Part shown: piece by piece, positions 1 to 5,980 of the stretch | Layout: each line of letters opens with the position of its first letter | How positions within the stretch are numbered: position 1 is the stretch's first letter | Source: Butyricicoccus sp. | GTDB lineage: Bacteria; Bacillota; Clostridia; Oscillospirales; Butyricicoccaceae | Length of the DNA: 12,173 nt | NCBI GenBank assembly: GCA_020025885.1 | Contig: JAHHRJ010000051.1 | Location: forward strand, 1 to 12,173 | Direction: 5' to 3' | Notes under the pieces: model-generated | Database searches by the model: none | The model's input: only the letters and a program-made list of their open reading frames with translations | Told to the model about the DNA's origin: nothing | Position numbers and translations under genes: made by a program

Positions 1-67
1 ATTTATTTTGTTGATATAGGACAAGAATCTATATTTTTCAGACAAGGCCTAGCAAAATATCATAATA

Positions 68-100
68 AAAATCGGACAGATTGCGTATCTGTCCGATTTT
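68..100. terminator. Bidirectional rho-independent terminator
   Basis: A perfect 13-bp inverted repeat (68-80 with 88-100, core ATCGGACAGA) encloses a 7-nt loop. It has A residues on one flank and T residues on the other, so it can end transcription in either direction. On the minus strand it lies about 70 nt past the stop of the small membrane-protein gene and is the natural end of that transcript. A plus-strand gene outside the window could share it. Confidence 0.85.
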
Positions 101-168
101 ATAGATTTTCTCGTTGTATAGATTCCTTTTACCCATGGCATTTCACCATATTTTCAGGTGTCATCTCC

Positions 169-597
169 CTATGAAGCATTTCCAGCCTGCAACAACTCTA
201 AAAGATCCTGCCTTACTGTATCTGCATCCAGAATTTCATGTTTTCTTGTGTTCTTTTTTCCACCTGTTGTATAATTGACATTGCCCAGCATAACTTGCTT
301 GAGTGAATCACCTGTGAATACAAGAAGCATCACATCTACATCATCCATCGAGTACGCCCCTACATCCTCCAATATCCGTCGTTCTTTACACGTTGCCAGA
401 TAGTTTAGGATGCTATCTTCATCATATTCTTCAAGTAGTACCAGTTCATCTTCCGCATTTCGTACTTTAACAATATCCACAGCGCCCAATTGTGGGTCTG
501 GAACGATTGGAATGGGCTTCCAATACAGATATGCACAAAGCACAAGCAAACCACTGACAACCAGCACACCAACACACTTTTTAGAAAATTTTATCAT
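169..597 (-). CDS. Small single-pass membrane/exported protein, function unknown
   Basis: I do not recognise this 142-aa protein. Its N-terminus is a short basic stretch (MIKFSKK) followed by a hydrophobic helix at about residues 8-26 (VGVLVVSGLLVLCAYLYW), which reads as a signal anchor or uncleaved signal peptide. The rest is soluble and acidic (EDELVLLEEYDEDS). A beta-rich stretch and a polar C-terminus suggest a small extracytoplasmic domain. I chose the ATG at 597 because it puts the basic-hydrophobic signal at the very N-terminus and has AAGGAG 12 nt upstream. An in-frame TTG at 678, with AGGAG 5 nt upstream, would add 27 residues that do not look like a signal, and it cannot be excluded. 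The gene follows the ribosomal terminator and precedes the hairpin at 68-100, so it is probably its own transcription unit. It may be real but narrowly distributed. Confidence 0.6.
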   Translation of the reverse strand: MIKFSKKCVGVLVVSGLLVLCAYLYWKPIPIVPDPQLGAVDIVKVRNAEDELVLLEEYDEDSILNYLATCKERRILEDVGAYSMDDVDVMLLVFTGDSLKQVMLGNVNYTTGGKKNTRKHEILDADTVRQDLLELLQAGNAS

Positions 598-699
598 AGA
601 ACAGCTGTACTCCTTCCCTAGGCCATACCAGAATCCTCTCTCATTCCAAATCATACAACATGGCTTTGCTCTCGTCAATCCTGCTCCTGTGAAGCTTTT

Positions 700-728
700 A
701 TAAAACTGTCCATAGTTTCTTTTCTCAA
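700..728 (-). promoter_or_regulatory. Candidate sigma-A promoter for the small membrane-protein gene
   Basis: On the minus strand, TTGAGA (723-728, 5/6 match to TTGACA) is followed after 17 bp by TTTTAT (700-705, 4/6 match to TATAAT). Transcription would begin near 693, giving a leader of about 95 nt to the ATG at 597, or about 15 nt to the alternative TTG at 678. The match is moderate and the region is AT-rich, so this is tentative. Confidence 0.35.
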
Positions 729-1011
729 CATCGTATCTGACTTATTTATGATTGTTTTTACAGATTGATTTCGTTTGTTTCCTCACCATGAATTAATGGT
801 TATTCCATTATCCGTTTGGGGGACTGTTCCATTATCAGATACACTTTCTTCTGTATCATAAATAGAATCCATATCCATCCCCTCCAAGTCGTCCGGTATG
901 AGGCTTGTTCAATCTTCCAAACAGGTAGCATATTGCTATGGATAAATCAACCTATATCCAGCCGGCTCATAGAAATTTTCTTTTTGGTAATCGTTCAGCA
1001 CAGGCATAGCG

Positions 1012-1057
1012 TTTTGATATCAAAATGTGCTTGTAGCACCCCTGACCTCGATATCAA
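1012..1057 (-). promoter_or_regulatory. Candidate promoter with palindrome at the start site
   Basis: On the minus strand, TTGATA (1052-1057), a 16-bp spacer and TACAAG (1030-1035) preceded by TG form a candidate extended -10 promoter just past the ribosomal terminator. The predicted start near 1023 falls in a perfect 14-bp palindrome, TTTTGATATCAAAA (1012-1025). A copy of GATATCAAA recurs at 1050-1058, overlapping the -35, and a small hairpin GTGCT/AGCAC (1027-1039) overlaps the -10. The layout resembles an operator-controlled promoter, but the only ORFs immediately downstream are tiny. Confidence 0.3.
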
Positions 1058-1060
1058 ATC

Positions 1061-1104
1061 AAAAAGACCGTGAAACCTGCAAAAAGCAGTCCCACGGTCT
1101 TTTT
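1061..1104 (-). terminator. Rho-independent terminator ending the ribosomal protein operon
   Basis: The 12-nt arm AAAAAGACCGTG (1061-1072) pairs perfectly with 1093-1104. An inner CTGC/GCAG stem (1077-1080, 1086-1089) has an AAAAA loop. In the minus-strand transcript the stem is followed by U-rich sequence (TTTTTGATTTGAT). It lies about 75 nt after the S14 stop. Two lesser hairpins, CCCCC/GGGGG near 1115-1130 and AGAGG/CCTCT at 1164-1176, lie between the stop and the terminator. Its position after rpsZ, where rpsH is normally found, is notable. Confidence 0.9.
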
Positions 1105-1178
1105 TCTTTACAGCCCCCCTGTAACGGGGGAAACTGAAGCTGTGCGCTTTAAAAGTCGCTTTTAGAGGGCTCCTCTGA

Positions 1179-1364
1179 TTACCAGGAAGCCTTGCGAACA
1201 CCCGGAATCTGACCCTTGTAAGCCAGTTCACGGAAGCAGATACGGCAGATACCGTAGTCACGCAGGTAAGCGTGCGGACGTCCGCAGATTTTGCAGCGGT
1301 TGTACTGACGAGTTGAGAACTTCGGAGTCTTCTGCTGCTTGAGTACCATTGCCTTCTTAGCCAT
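1179..1364 (-). CDS. rpsZ: 30S ribosomal protein S14, type Z (zinc-binding; rpsN family)
   Basis: S14 is a small head protein of the 30S subunit, placed late in assembly near the A and P sites. At 61 aa this is the short zinc-containing form: Cys24, Cys27, Cys40 and Cys43 give a CX2CX12CX2C zinc site around GRPHAYLRDYGICRICFRE. The longer zinc-free paralogue is about 89-100 aa. GGAGGAG lies 6 nt before the ATG, and the gap to rplE is 16 nt. In Bacillota the zinc-type and zinc-free forms can be exchanged under Zur control, but nothing here indicates such regulation of this copy. It is the last gene of the operon, where rpsH (S8) would be expected to follow. Confidence 0.97.
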   Translation of the reverse strand: MAKKAMVLKQQKTPKFSTRQYNRCKICGRPHAYLRDYGICRICFRELAYKGQIPGVRKASW

Positions 1365-1380
1365 TGAATTCTCCTCCTTC

Positions 1381-1923
1381 TTACTTCGCGAACGGTGCGC
1401 CCATCAGGGACAGCAGCTCGCGTGCTTCTTCGTCAGTGTTCGCAGTGGTGCAGATGATGATATCCATACCACGAACCTTATCGATCTGGTCGTAGGAGAT
1501 TTCCGGGAAAATCAGCTGCTCCTTCAGGCCGAATGCGTAGTTACCGCGGCCATCGAAAGAGTTAGCAGAGATACCACGGAAGTCACGTACACGCGGCAGT
1601 GCCACGTTGAACAGACGATCCAGGAACTCCCACATACGGTCTGCGCGCAGAGTAACCTTTGCGCCAACCGGCATGCCTTCACGCAGCTTGAAGTTTGCAA
1701 CCGACTTCTTTGCAGTGGTTACAACAGCCTTCTGGCCAGTGATAGCAGTCAGATCACGAACAACAGCCTCAAGAACCTTAGCGTTGCCGTTTGCTTCCTT
1801 ACCGCAGCCGCAGTTTACGATGATCTTGTCGATCTTCGGGATCTGCATGGTGCTCTTGTACTCGAACTTCTTCATCAGAGCAGGTGCAACCTCTGCGACG
1901 TACTTATCCTTCAGTCTAGGCAT
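1381..1923 (-). CDS. rplE: 50S ribosomal protein L5
   Basis: L5 binds 5S rRNA and helps dock the central protuberance of the 50S subunit. It also contacts P-site tRNA and takes part in an intersubunit bridge. The 180-aa product is full length for the family. Recognisable stretches are the N-terminal MPRLKDKY, the central ITGQKAVVTTAKKSVANFKLREG, LPRVRDFRG and the C-terminal GMDIIICTTANTDEEARELL. The usual NMGVGEA-like loop reads NCGCGKEA, introducing two cysteines; I regard this as a lineage variant. GGAGGAGG lies 8 nt before the ATG, and the rplX and rpsZ genes are each 16 nt away. Confidence 0.97.
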   Translation of the reverse strand: MPRLKDKYVAEVAPALMKKFEYKSTMQIPKIDKIIVNCGCGKEANGNAKVLEAVVRDLTAITGQKAVVTTAKKSVANFKLREGMPVGAKVTLRADRMWEFLDRLFNVALPRVRDFRGISANSFDGRGNYAFGLKEQLIFPEISYDQIDKVRGMDIIICTTANTDEEARELLSLMGAPFAK

Positions 1924-1939
1924 AAGTTAAACCTCCTCC

Positions 1940-2257
1940 TTAAATAGTCTCGCCGCACTTCTTGCAAACAGCAACCTTGTTGCCGTTCTCAAGAATCTTT
2001 GCAGCCGGGCGGGTTGGCTTGCCGCACTTCGGGCAAACCTTCATAACCTTACAAGCGCGCAGTGCGCCCTCGCGCTTGATGATGCCGCCGGTCTCACCCT
2101 GACGGCGCGGCTTCTGGTGGCAGGTAATCATGTTGACACCCTCAATTACAACCATAGCCTTCTTTGGGTTTACGGACAGAACCTTGCCCTGCTTGCCCTT
2201 CTCCTTACCAGAGAGGACAACTGCGGTGTCGCCCGTCTTGATATGCAGAGTATTCAT
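1940..2257 (-). CDS. rplX: 50S ribosomal protein L24 with C-terminal zinc ribbon
   Basis: L24 initiates 50S assembly by binding the 5' part of 23S rRNA and sits near the exit of the peptide tunnel. The KOW motif is at the N-terminus (HIKTGDTAVVLSGKEKGKQGKV), followed by VNMITCHQKPRRQGETGGIIKREG, which matches the family. At 105 aa it has the usual length. The C-terminus carries Cys75, Cys78, Cys98 and Cys101 (CPKCGKPTRP...CKKCGETI), a CX2C pair repeated, consistent with a bound zinc. AAGGAGG lies 10 nt before the ATG, and the gap to rplN is 15 nt. Confidence 0.97.
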   Translation of the reverse strand: MNTLHIKTGDTAVVLSGKEKGKQGKVLSVNPKKAMVVIEGVNMITCHQKPRRQGETGGIIKREGALRACKVMKVCPKCGKPTRPAAKILENGNKVAVCKKCGETI

Positions 2258-2272
2258 GTTTCGGGGACCTCC

Positions 2273-2641
2273 TTACAGTACTTCAGGAGCCAAGGACAGG
2301 ATCTTCATGTAATCCTTGTCGCGCAGCTCGCGTGCAACAGGCCCAAAGATACGGGTACCTCTGGGGTTCTTATCTTCCTTGATGATAACAGCCGCATTCT
2401 CGTCGAAGCGGATATAGCTGCCGTCCGCACGGCGCAAGCCCTTTACAGAGCGGACAATAACAGCCTTTACAACGTCACCCTTCTTTACGCCGCCGCCAGG
2501 AGTAGCCTTGCGAACGGAGCAAACAATAACGTCGCCAATGTTGCCGTACTTACGGGTGGAGCCGCCGAGAACACGAATGCACTTCAGCTCCTTCGCGCCG
2601 CTGTTGTCAGCTGCGCGCAGAAAAGTCTCCTGCTGAATCAT
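2273..2641 (-). CDS. rplN: 50S ribosomal protein L14
   Basis: L14 is a beta-barrel protein on the 50S face that forms bridges to 16S rRNA and is part of the site used by ribosome silencing factors. The 122-aa length is exactly typical. Diagnostic stretches are MIQQETFLRAADNSGAKE, RKYGNIGDVIVCSVRKATPG, KKGDVVKAVIVR and the RGTRIFGPVARELRD block near the C-terminus. The gene is 14 nt from rpsQ and 15 nt from rplX, with AAGGAGG-type ribosome binding sequence ahead of the ATG. Nothing is unusual. Confidence 0.98.
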   Translation of the reverse strand: MIQQETFLRAADNSGAKELKCIRVLGGSTRKYGNIGDVIVCSVRKATPGGGVKKGDVVKAVIVRSVKGLRRADGSYIRFDENAAVIIKEDKNPRGTRIFGPVARELRDKDYMKILSLAPEVL

Positions 2642-2655
2642 GTGTGCGCTCCTCC

Positions 2656-2913
2656 TTACTTAGCCTTCTCGATCACTTCGACCAGTCTCCAGCGCTTATC
2701 CTTGGACAGCGGACGGGTCTCCATAACCTTAACCTTATCGCCGATCTTGCACTCGTTATTTTCGTCGTGTGCCTTCAGCTTGTAGGTTCTCTTCATAACC
2801 TTCTTATACAGAGGATGCTGAACGCTGTCCTCGATAGCAACGACAATCGTCTTATCCATCTTGTCGGATACAACCTTGCCGACTCTAGTCTTGCGTAACG
2901 CTCTCTCGCTCAA
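2656..2913 (-). CDS. rpsQ: 30S ribosomal protein S17 (TTG start)
   Basis: S17 is a primary 16S rRNA-binding protein of the 30S body with an OB fold. The 85-aa product carries the family signature: LRKTRVGKVVSDKMDKTIVV at the N-terminus, then HPLYKKVMKRTYKLKAHDE, IGDKVKVMETRPLSKDKRWR and the C-terminal strand. The start codon is TTG, not ATG. GGGAGG lies 9 nt upstream, the next in-frame Met (M19 of SDKMDKT) lies inside the conserved core, and the conserved N-terminus needs the TTG. It follows rpmC by 15 nt. A TTG start in a highly expressed ribosomal gene may tune its yield; that is inference. Confidence 0.97.
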   Translation of the reverse strand: MSERALRKTRVGKVVSDKMDKTIVVAIEDSVQHPLYKKVMKRTYKLKAHDENNECKIGDKVKVMETRPLSKDKRWRLVEVIEKAK

Positions 2914-2928
2914 CTTCGCTTACCTCCC

Positions 2929-3129
2929 TTACTTGCCCGCAAGCTGAAGCTCGCGGAGAACGGTGTTGACACGCGCGATATCGCGCTTAACCTCAGAAAT
3001 CTTGTTGGTGTTGTCAAGCTGGTTGGTAGCATGCTGAAGTCTCAGGTTAAAGAGGTCCTTCTTCAGCTCAGCGATCTTTGTCTCGAGCTCTGCGGCACTC
3101 AGCTCTCTAATCTCTTTTGCCTTCATCAT
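2929..3129 (-). CDS. rpmC: 50S ribosomal protein L29
   Basis: L29 is a small helical-hairpin protein at the peptide tunnel exit, next to L23, where nascent-chain factors dock. The 66-aa product shows the standard pattern: MKAKEIRELS, the helix ELETKIAELKKDLFNLRLQ, then TNKISEVKRDIARVNTVLRE. Its ATG at 3129 overlaps the rplP TGA by 4 nt (ATGA), which suggests translational coupling. A second ATG follows immediately at 3126 and could be used instead, losing one residue. Confidence 0.97.
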   Translation of the reverse strand: MMKAKEIRELSAAELETKIAELKKDLFNLRLQHATNQLDNTNKISEVKRDIARVNTVLRELQLAGK

Positions 3130-3554
3130 TCTTCACCACCATTCTTGGTCTCACGAGCTACAAACTTGGTCTTAACCGGCAGCTTGTGGCTAGCCAGACG
3201 CAGTGCCTCACGAGCAACTTCCTCGGAAACACCAGCGATCTCAAAGAGAACGCGGCCCGGCTTTACAACTGCTACCCAGTACTCCGGAGAGCCCTTACCG
3301 GAACCCATTCGGGTCTCAGCTGGCTTTTCGGTAACCGGCTTGTCTGGGAAAATCTTGATCCATACCTTACCGCCACGCTTGGTGTGACGGGTCATAGCGA
3401 TACGGGCAGCCTCGATCTGGTTCGAGGTAATCCATGCAGGCTCAGTAGCCATGATGCCGTATTCACCATATGCAACGAAGTTGCCACGGGAAGCCTTGCC
3501 CTTGAGGCGGCCTCTATGAACGCGGCGATATTTAACTCTCTTTGGGAGCAGCAT
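3126..3554 (-). CDS. rplP: 50S ribosomal protein L16
   Basis: L16 lies near the A-site tRNA elbow and the peptidyl transferase region and is needed late in 50S maturation. The 142-aa product has the family hallmarks: MLLPKRVKYRRVHRGR, GEYGIMATEPAWITSNQIEAAR, GKVWIKIFPDKPVTEKPAETRMG, GSPEYWVAVVKPGRVLFEIAGV and REALRLASHKLPVKTKFV. Its ATG overlaps the rpsC stop (TAATG, 1 nt), and its GGAGG is read from within the end of rpsC, so the two are probably coupled. It overlaps rpmC by 4 nt at the other end. Confidence 0.98.
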   Translation of the reverse strand: MLLPKRVKYRRVHRGRLKGKASRGNFVAYGEYGIMATEPAWITSNQIEAARIAMTRHTKRGGKVWIKIFPDKPVTEKPAETRMGSGKGSPEYWVAVVKPGRVLFEIAGVSEEVAREALRLASHKLPVKTKFVARETKNGGEE

Positions 3555-4318
3555 TAGCGGTTGCCTCCTTCCTGGCGCGGTGCGCGACGGCGATCACCGT
3601 TGCGACGGTCGCCATTGCGGCGGTCGCGGCGGTCGCGGCGCTCGAAAGCGGGCTTCGGAGCTTCGATCGAACGGCCCAGACGCGGACCACCGGTCAGAAC
3701 TTCGCCCTTGTAAATCCAAACCTTAACGCCGATCTTGCCGTAGGTAGTATTTGCCTCAGCAAAACCGTAGTCGATATCAGCACGCAGAGTCTGCAGCGGG
3801 ATTGTACCCTCATGGTAGTGCTCAGTACGTGCGATTTCAGCGCCGCCCAGACGACCGGAGCAGCAAGTCTTGATACCCTTAGCGCCCATACGCATTGCGC
3901 GACCCATAGACTGCTTCATTGCGCGGCGGAAAGAGATACGCTTTTCCAGCTGAGAAGCGATGTTCTCTGCAACCAGCTGAGCGTTGGTGTCAGGGTTCTT
4001 CAGCTCGATGATGGAAATCTTGGTTGGCTTGCCGATCATCTTAGCCATCTCAGCCTGAAGCTTCTCAATCAGCTCGCCGCCCTTGCCGATTACGAGACCT
4101 GGACGAGCAACCTGAAGGATAATCTTGACTTCCTTGGTGGTACGCTCGATCTCGATTGCAGCCACACCTGCGTCATACAGCTTCTTCTTCAGAACCTTAC
4201 GGATATTATAGTCTTCCACGAGGAGATCGCCGAACTGTGCGTCCTTTGCGAACCAACGGGAATCCCAATTCTTGATTACGCCTACACGGAGACCGTGTGG
4301 ATTAACTTTCTGGCCCAT
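3554..4318 (-). CDS. rpsC: 30S ribosomal protein S3 with Arg/Asp-rich C-terminal tail
   Basis: S3 forms part of the mRNA entry channel of the 30S head and contributes to mRNA unwinding. The 254-aa product begins MGQKVNPHGLRVGVIKNWDS and contains the KH-type motif GLVIGKGGELIEKL (about residues 75-88) and the conserved C-terminal domain (RRAMKQSMGRAMRMGAKGIK, then IKTCCSGRLGGAEIAR). After GEVLTGGPRLGRSIEAPKPAF comes a low-complexity tail of about 29 residues built on DRR and NGDRR units (DNA about 3557-3643), absent from the shorter Bacillus-type S3 of about 218 aa. The tail also holds the Shine-Dalgarno for rplP. The GGAGG before its own ATG is well placed, and the gap to rplV is 14 nt. Confidence 0.97.
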   Translation of the reverse strand: MGQKVNPHGLRVGVIKNWDSRWFAKDAQFGDLLVEDYNIRKVLKKKLYDAGVAAIEIERTTKEVKIILQVARPGLVIGKGGELIEKLQAEMAKMIGKPTKISIIELKNPDTNAQLVAENIASQLEKRISFRRAMKQSMGRAMRMGAKGIKTCCSGRLGGAEIARTEHYHEGTIPLQTLRADIDYGFAEANTTYGKIGVKVWIYKGEVLTGGPRLGRSIEAPKPAFERRDRRDRRNGDRRNGDRRRAPRQEGGNR

Positions 4319-4332
4319 TGTTTAACCTCCCC

Positions 4333-4668
4333 TTATTCTTTCTCTGCGAGAACCAGAGTTACATGAGAGGTTCTCTTCAGGATGCGGAATGCACGACCCT
4401 GTGCACGCGGCATAACGCGCTTCATGATCGGACCTGGTGCAACATGAACTTCCTTCACATACAGCTTGTCGGTGTCCATGCCATGGTTGTTCTCTGCGTT
4501 TGCAACAGCGCTCTTTAAGAGCTTTGCCATAACCTCAGAGGCAGCCTTTGGGGTGTTCATAATGATAGCCATTGCGGTGCCGGCATCCTTTCCGCGGATG
4601 AGGTCACAGATGAGCTTCATCTTGCGGGGGGTCATGCGGACATTTCTAACAATTGCTCTTGCTTCCAT
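4333..4668 (-). CDS. rplV: 50S ribosomal protein L22
   Basis: L22 has a globular part on the 50S surface and a long beta-hairpin that lines the peptide exit tunnel near the constriction, the region where macrolide-resistance changes occur. The 111-aa product has normal length. It shows MEARAIVRNVRMTPRKMKLI at the N-terminus, LLKSAVANAENNHG in the middle, and the tunnel hairpin with GPIMKRVMPRAQGRAFRILKR followed by SHVTLVLAEKE. GGGGAGG lies 9 nt before the ATG, and the gaps to rpsS and rpsC are 16 and 14 nt. The hairpin sequence looks ordinary, with no insertion or deletion evident. Confidence 0.98.
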   Translation of the reverse strand: MEARAIVRNVRMTPRKMKLICDLIRGKDAGTAMAIIMNTPKAASEVMAKLLKSAVANAENNHGMDTDKLYVKEVHVAPGPIMKRVMPRAQGRAFRILKRTSHVTLVLAEKE

Positions 4669-4684
4669 TTGTTTTTACCTCCCC

Positions 4685-4966
4685 TTACTTACCGTTGTTG
4701 GAGGTCTTGCTGCCCGCGTGGCCCTTGTAGGTACGGGTCGGCGCGAACTCGCCCAGCTTATGACCTACCATATCCTCGGTCACATATACCGGAACGTGCT
4801 TGCGGCCGTCATGCACTGCAATGGTGTGGCCAACGAATTCCGGGAAAATGGTGGAGGCACGGGACCAGGTCTTAATAACCTTCTTCTCGCCTGCCTCGTT
4901 CATGCTAGCAACTCTTTTGTAAAGCTCAGGAGCCACAAAAGGGCCCTTCTTGATACTTCTGCCCAT
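4685..4966 (-). CDS. rpsS: 30S ribosomal protein S19
   Basis: S19 is a 30S head protein that pairs with S13 and contacts the A-site finger bridge. The 93-aa product is full length and reads as a textbook member: MGRSIKKGPFVAPELYKRV, KKVIKTWSRASTIFPEFVGH, TIAVHDGRKHVPVYVTEDMVGHKLGEFAPTRTYKGH. AAGGAG lies a short way upstream of the ATG, and the gap to rplB is 18 nt. Nothing is odd. Confidence 0.98.
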   Translation of the reverse strand: MGRSIKKGPFVAPELYKRVASMNEAGEKKVIKTWSRASTIFPEFVGHTIAVHDGRKHVPVYVTEDMVGHKLGEFAPTRTYKGHAGSKTSNNGK

Positions 4967-4984
4967 ATTTTAAGTCTCCTTTCC

Positions 4985-5818
4985 TTACTTTCCGTTACGA
5001 CGCTTGACAATCTGCTTGTCGGTGCGGTGGTTCTTCTTGCGGGTCTTGTAACCCATAGCCGGCTTGCCCCACGGAGTAACCGGAGACGGACGACCGATTG
5101 GGCTCTTGCCTTCACCACCACCGTGCGGGTGATCACACGGGTTCATAACAGAACCACGAACAGTTGGGCGGATGCCCATATGACGGCTGCGACCAGCCTT
5201 ACCCAGCTGTACATTGGAGTGATCCTGGTTACCAACCTGACCGATGGTAGCCTTGCAGTCCAGACGAACGTAGCGAACTTCGCCAGAAGGCAGACGAACC
5301 TGCGCCTTGCCATTCTCCTTCGCCATCAGCTGAGCAGAAACGCCAGCGGAACGAACCAGCTGTGCGCCCTTACCTGGGTACAGCTCGATGTTATGAATAA
5401 CAGTACCAACCGGGATATTTGCAATCGGCAGGCAGTTGCCAGGCTTAATATCCGCAGTGGTAGAGCAAATAACCTGTGCACCGATCTTGAGACCTTCTGA
5501 TGCGAGGATATATGCCTTTACGCCATCCTCATACTGGATGAGCGCGATATTTGCAGAACGGTTCGGATCGTACTCGAGGGTCAGAACGGTTGCGGGCATA
5601 TCCATCTTCTGACGCTTGAAGTCGATGATACGATACTTCTGCTTGTTGCCGCCGCCATGATGACGAACGGTGATACGACCATAGCTGTTACGGCCAGCGG
5701 TCTTCTTGAGCTTCTGAAGAAGGCTCTTCTCAGGCTTCACCTTAGACAGACCCTTGTAAGACAGAACAGACATGTTTCTGCGGGAAGGGGTTGTCGGGTT
5801 GAAAGTCTTAATCGCCAT
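4985..5818 (-). CDS. rplB: 50S ribosomal protein L2
   Basis: L2 is one of the oldest ribosomal proteins and is needed for subunit association and peptidyl transferase centre integrity. The 277-aa product has normal length. It shows RHHGGGNKQKYRIIDFKR (from about residue 52), EYDPNRSANIALI, the central SH3-like region (GNCLPIANIPVGTVIHNIEL), and the C-terminal block with the conserved histidine at His230 followed by PHGGGEGKSPIGRP and TPWGKPAMGYKTRKK. AAGGAG lies 11 nt before the ATG. Unlike its neighbours it is separated from the preceding gene (rplW) by 162 nt of structured spacer, described separately. Confidence 0.98.
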   Translation of the reverse strand: MAIKTFNPTTPSRRNMSVLSYKGLSKVKPEKSLLQKLKKTAGRNSYGRITVRHHGGGNKQKYRIIDFKRQKMDMPATVLTLEYDPNRSANIALIQYEDGVKAYILASEGLKIGAQVICSTTADIKPGNCLPIANIPVGTVIHNIELYPGKGAQLVRSAGVSAQLMAKENGKAQVRLPSGEVRYVRLDCKATIGQVGNQDHSNVQLGKAGRSRHMGIRPTVRGSVMNPCDHPHGGGEGKSPIGRPSPVTPWGKPAMGYKTRKKNHRTDKQIVKRRNGK

Positions 5819-5980
5819 TGTGATTTCAACTCCTTAATTCTACGTGCTTTCTTATCGGGGTGCGTTCCCCATAACCGGACTCTGGAAGTCCTCTTACGGG
5901 CGGAAGCCTTCCCAAAGGAAGTGCCTCCGTGCCGCGTCCATGCGGTTTCCCTTGCCAAGTGGCAAGGGACGCGCAGGAAC
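5819..5980 (-). promoter_or_regulatory. Structured rplW-rplB intercistronic spacer (candidate cis-regulatory RNA)
   Basis: All other junctions but one in this operon are 14-18 nt or overlaps; this one is 162 nt and dense in hairpins. In transcript order: CCCTTGCC/GGCAAGGG, 8 bp with a 4-nt loop (5949-5968); a two-part stem CGGAGGC/GCTTCCG plus CTTCC/GGAAG around a TTTG loop (5901-5929); GGACT/AGTCC (5877-5891), with an outer 5-bp stem 5870-5874/5894-5898; and GGGG/CCCC with a 6-nt loop (5857-5870). Two stems contain a G-U pair that works only in the minus-strand RNA, the sense expected of a functional transcript element. GCGTCC and GGACGC flanking the first hairpin could form an alternative stem. 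No T-run makes it a terminator, and no ORF inside is convincing. Confidence 0.55.

Larger units (their letters stand above)
598..1060 (-). other. Gene-poor spacer between ribosomal operon and membrane-protein gene
   Basis: No convincing long gene is visible in this 463-nt stretch, which is more AT-rich than the ribosomal block. On the minus strand one frame carries several short open pieces broken by in-frame stops. One runs from the ATG at 1007 to a TAG (22 codons). One runs from the ATG at 872, preceded by GGAGG at good spacing, to a TGA at 783 (29 codons, acidic, ending in NSW). One runs from the ATG at 731 to a TGA at 675 (18 codons). They could be a decayed gene, one real small ORF (783-872 is the best placed), or chance. 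Promoter candidates are listed separately. Confidence 0.4.

Noticed and set aside
675..731. 18-codon minus-strand ORF just before the membrane-protein gene
   Set aside because: It has no ribosome site and is very short. Its stop overlaps the alternative TTG start only by coincidence of sequence.
4466..5500. 344-codon plus-strand ORF opposite rplV, rpsS and rplB
   Set aside because: It is antisense to three certain ribosomal genes, with no start signals or recognisable domain.
5737..5958. 73-codon minus-strand ORF across the rplW-rplB spacer
   Set aside because: It runs into rplB in a different frame, has no ribosome site and has a low-complexity basic translation. The hairpins explain the spacer better.
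5949..5968. 8-bp hairpin as a terminator between rplW and rplB
   Set aside because: No T-run follows it on the transcript strand, and ending transcription here would silence most of the operon.
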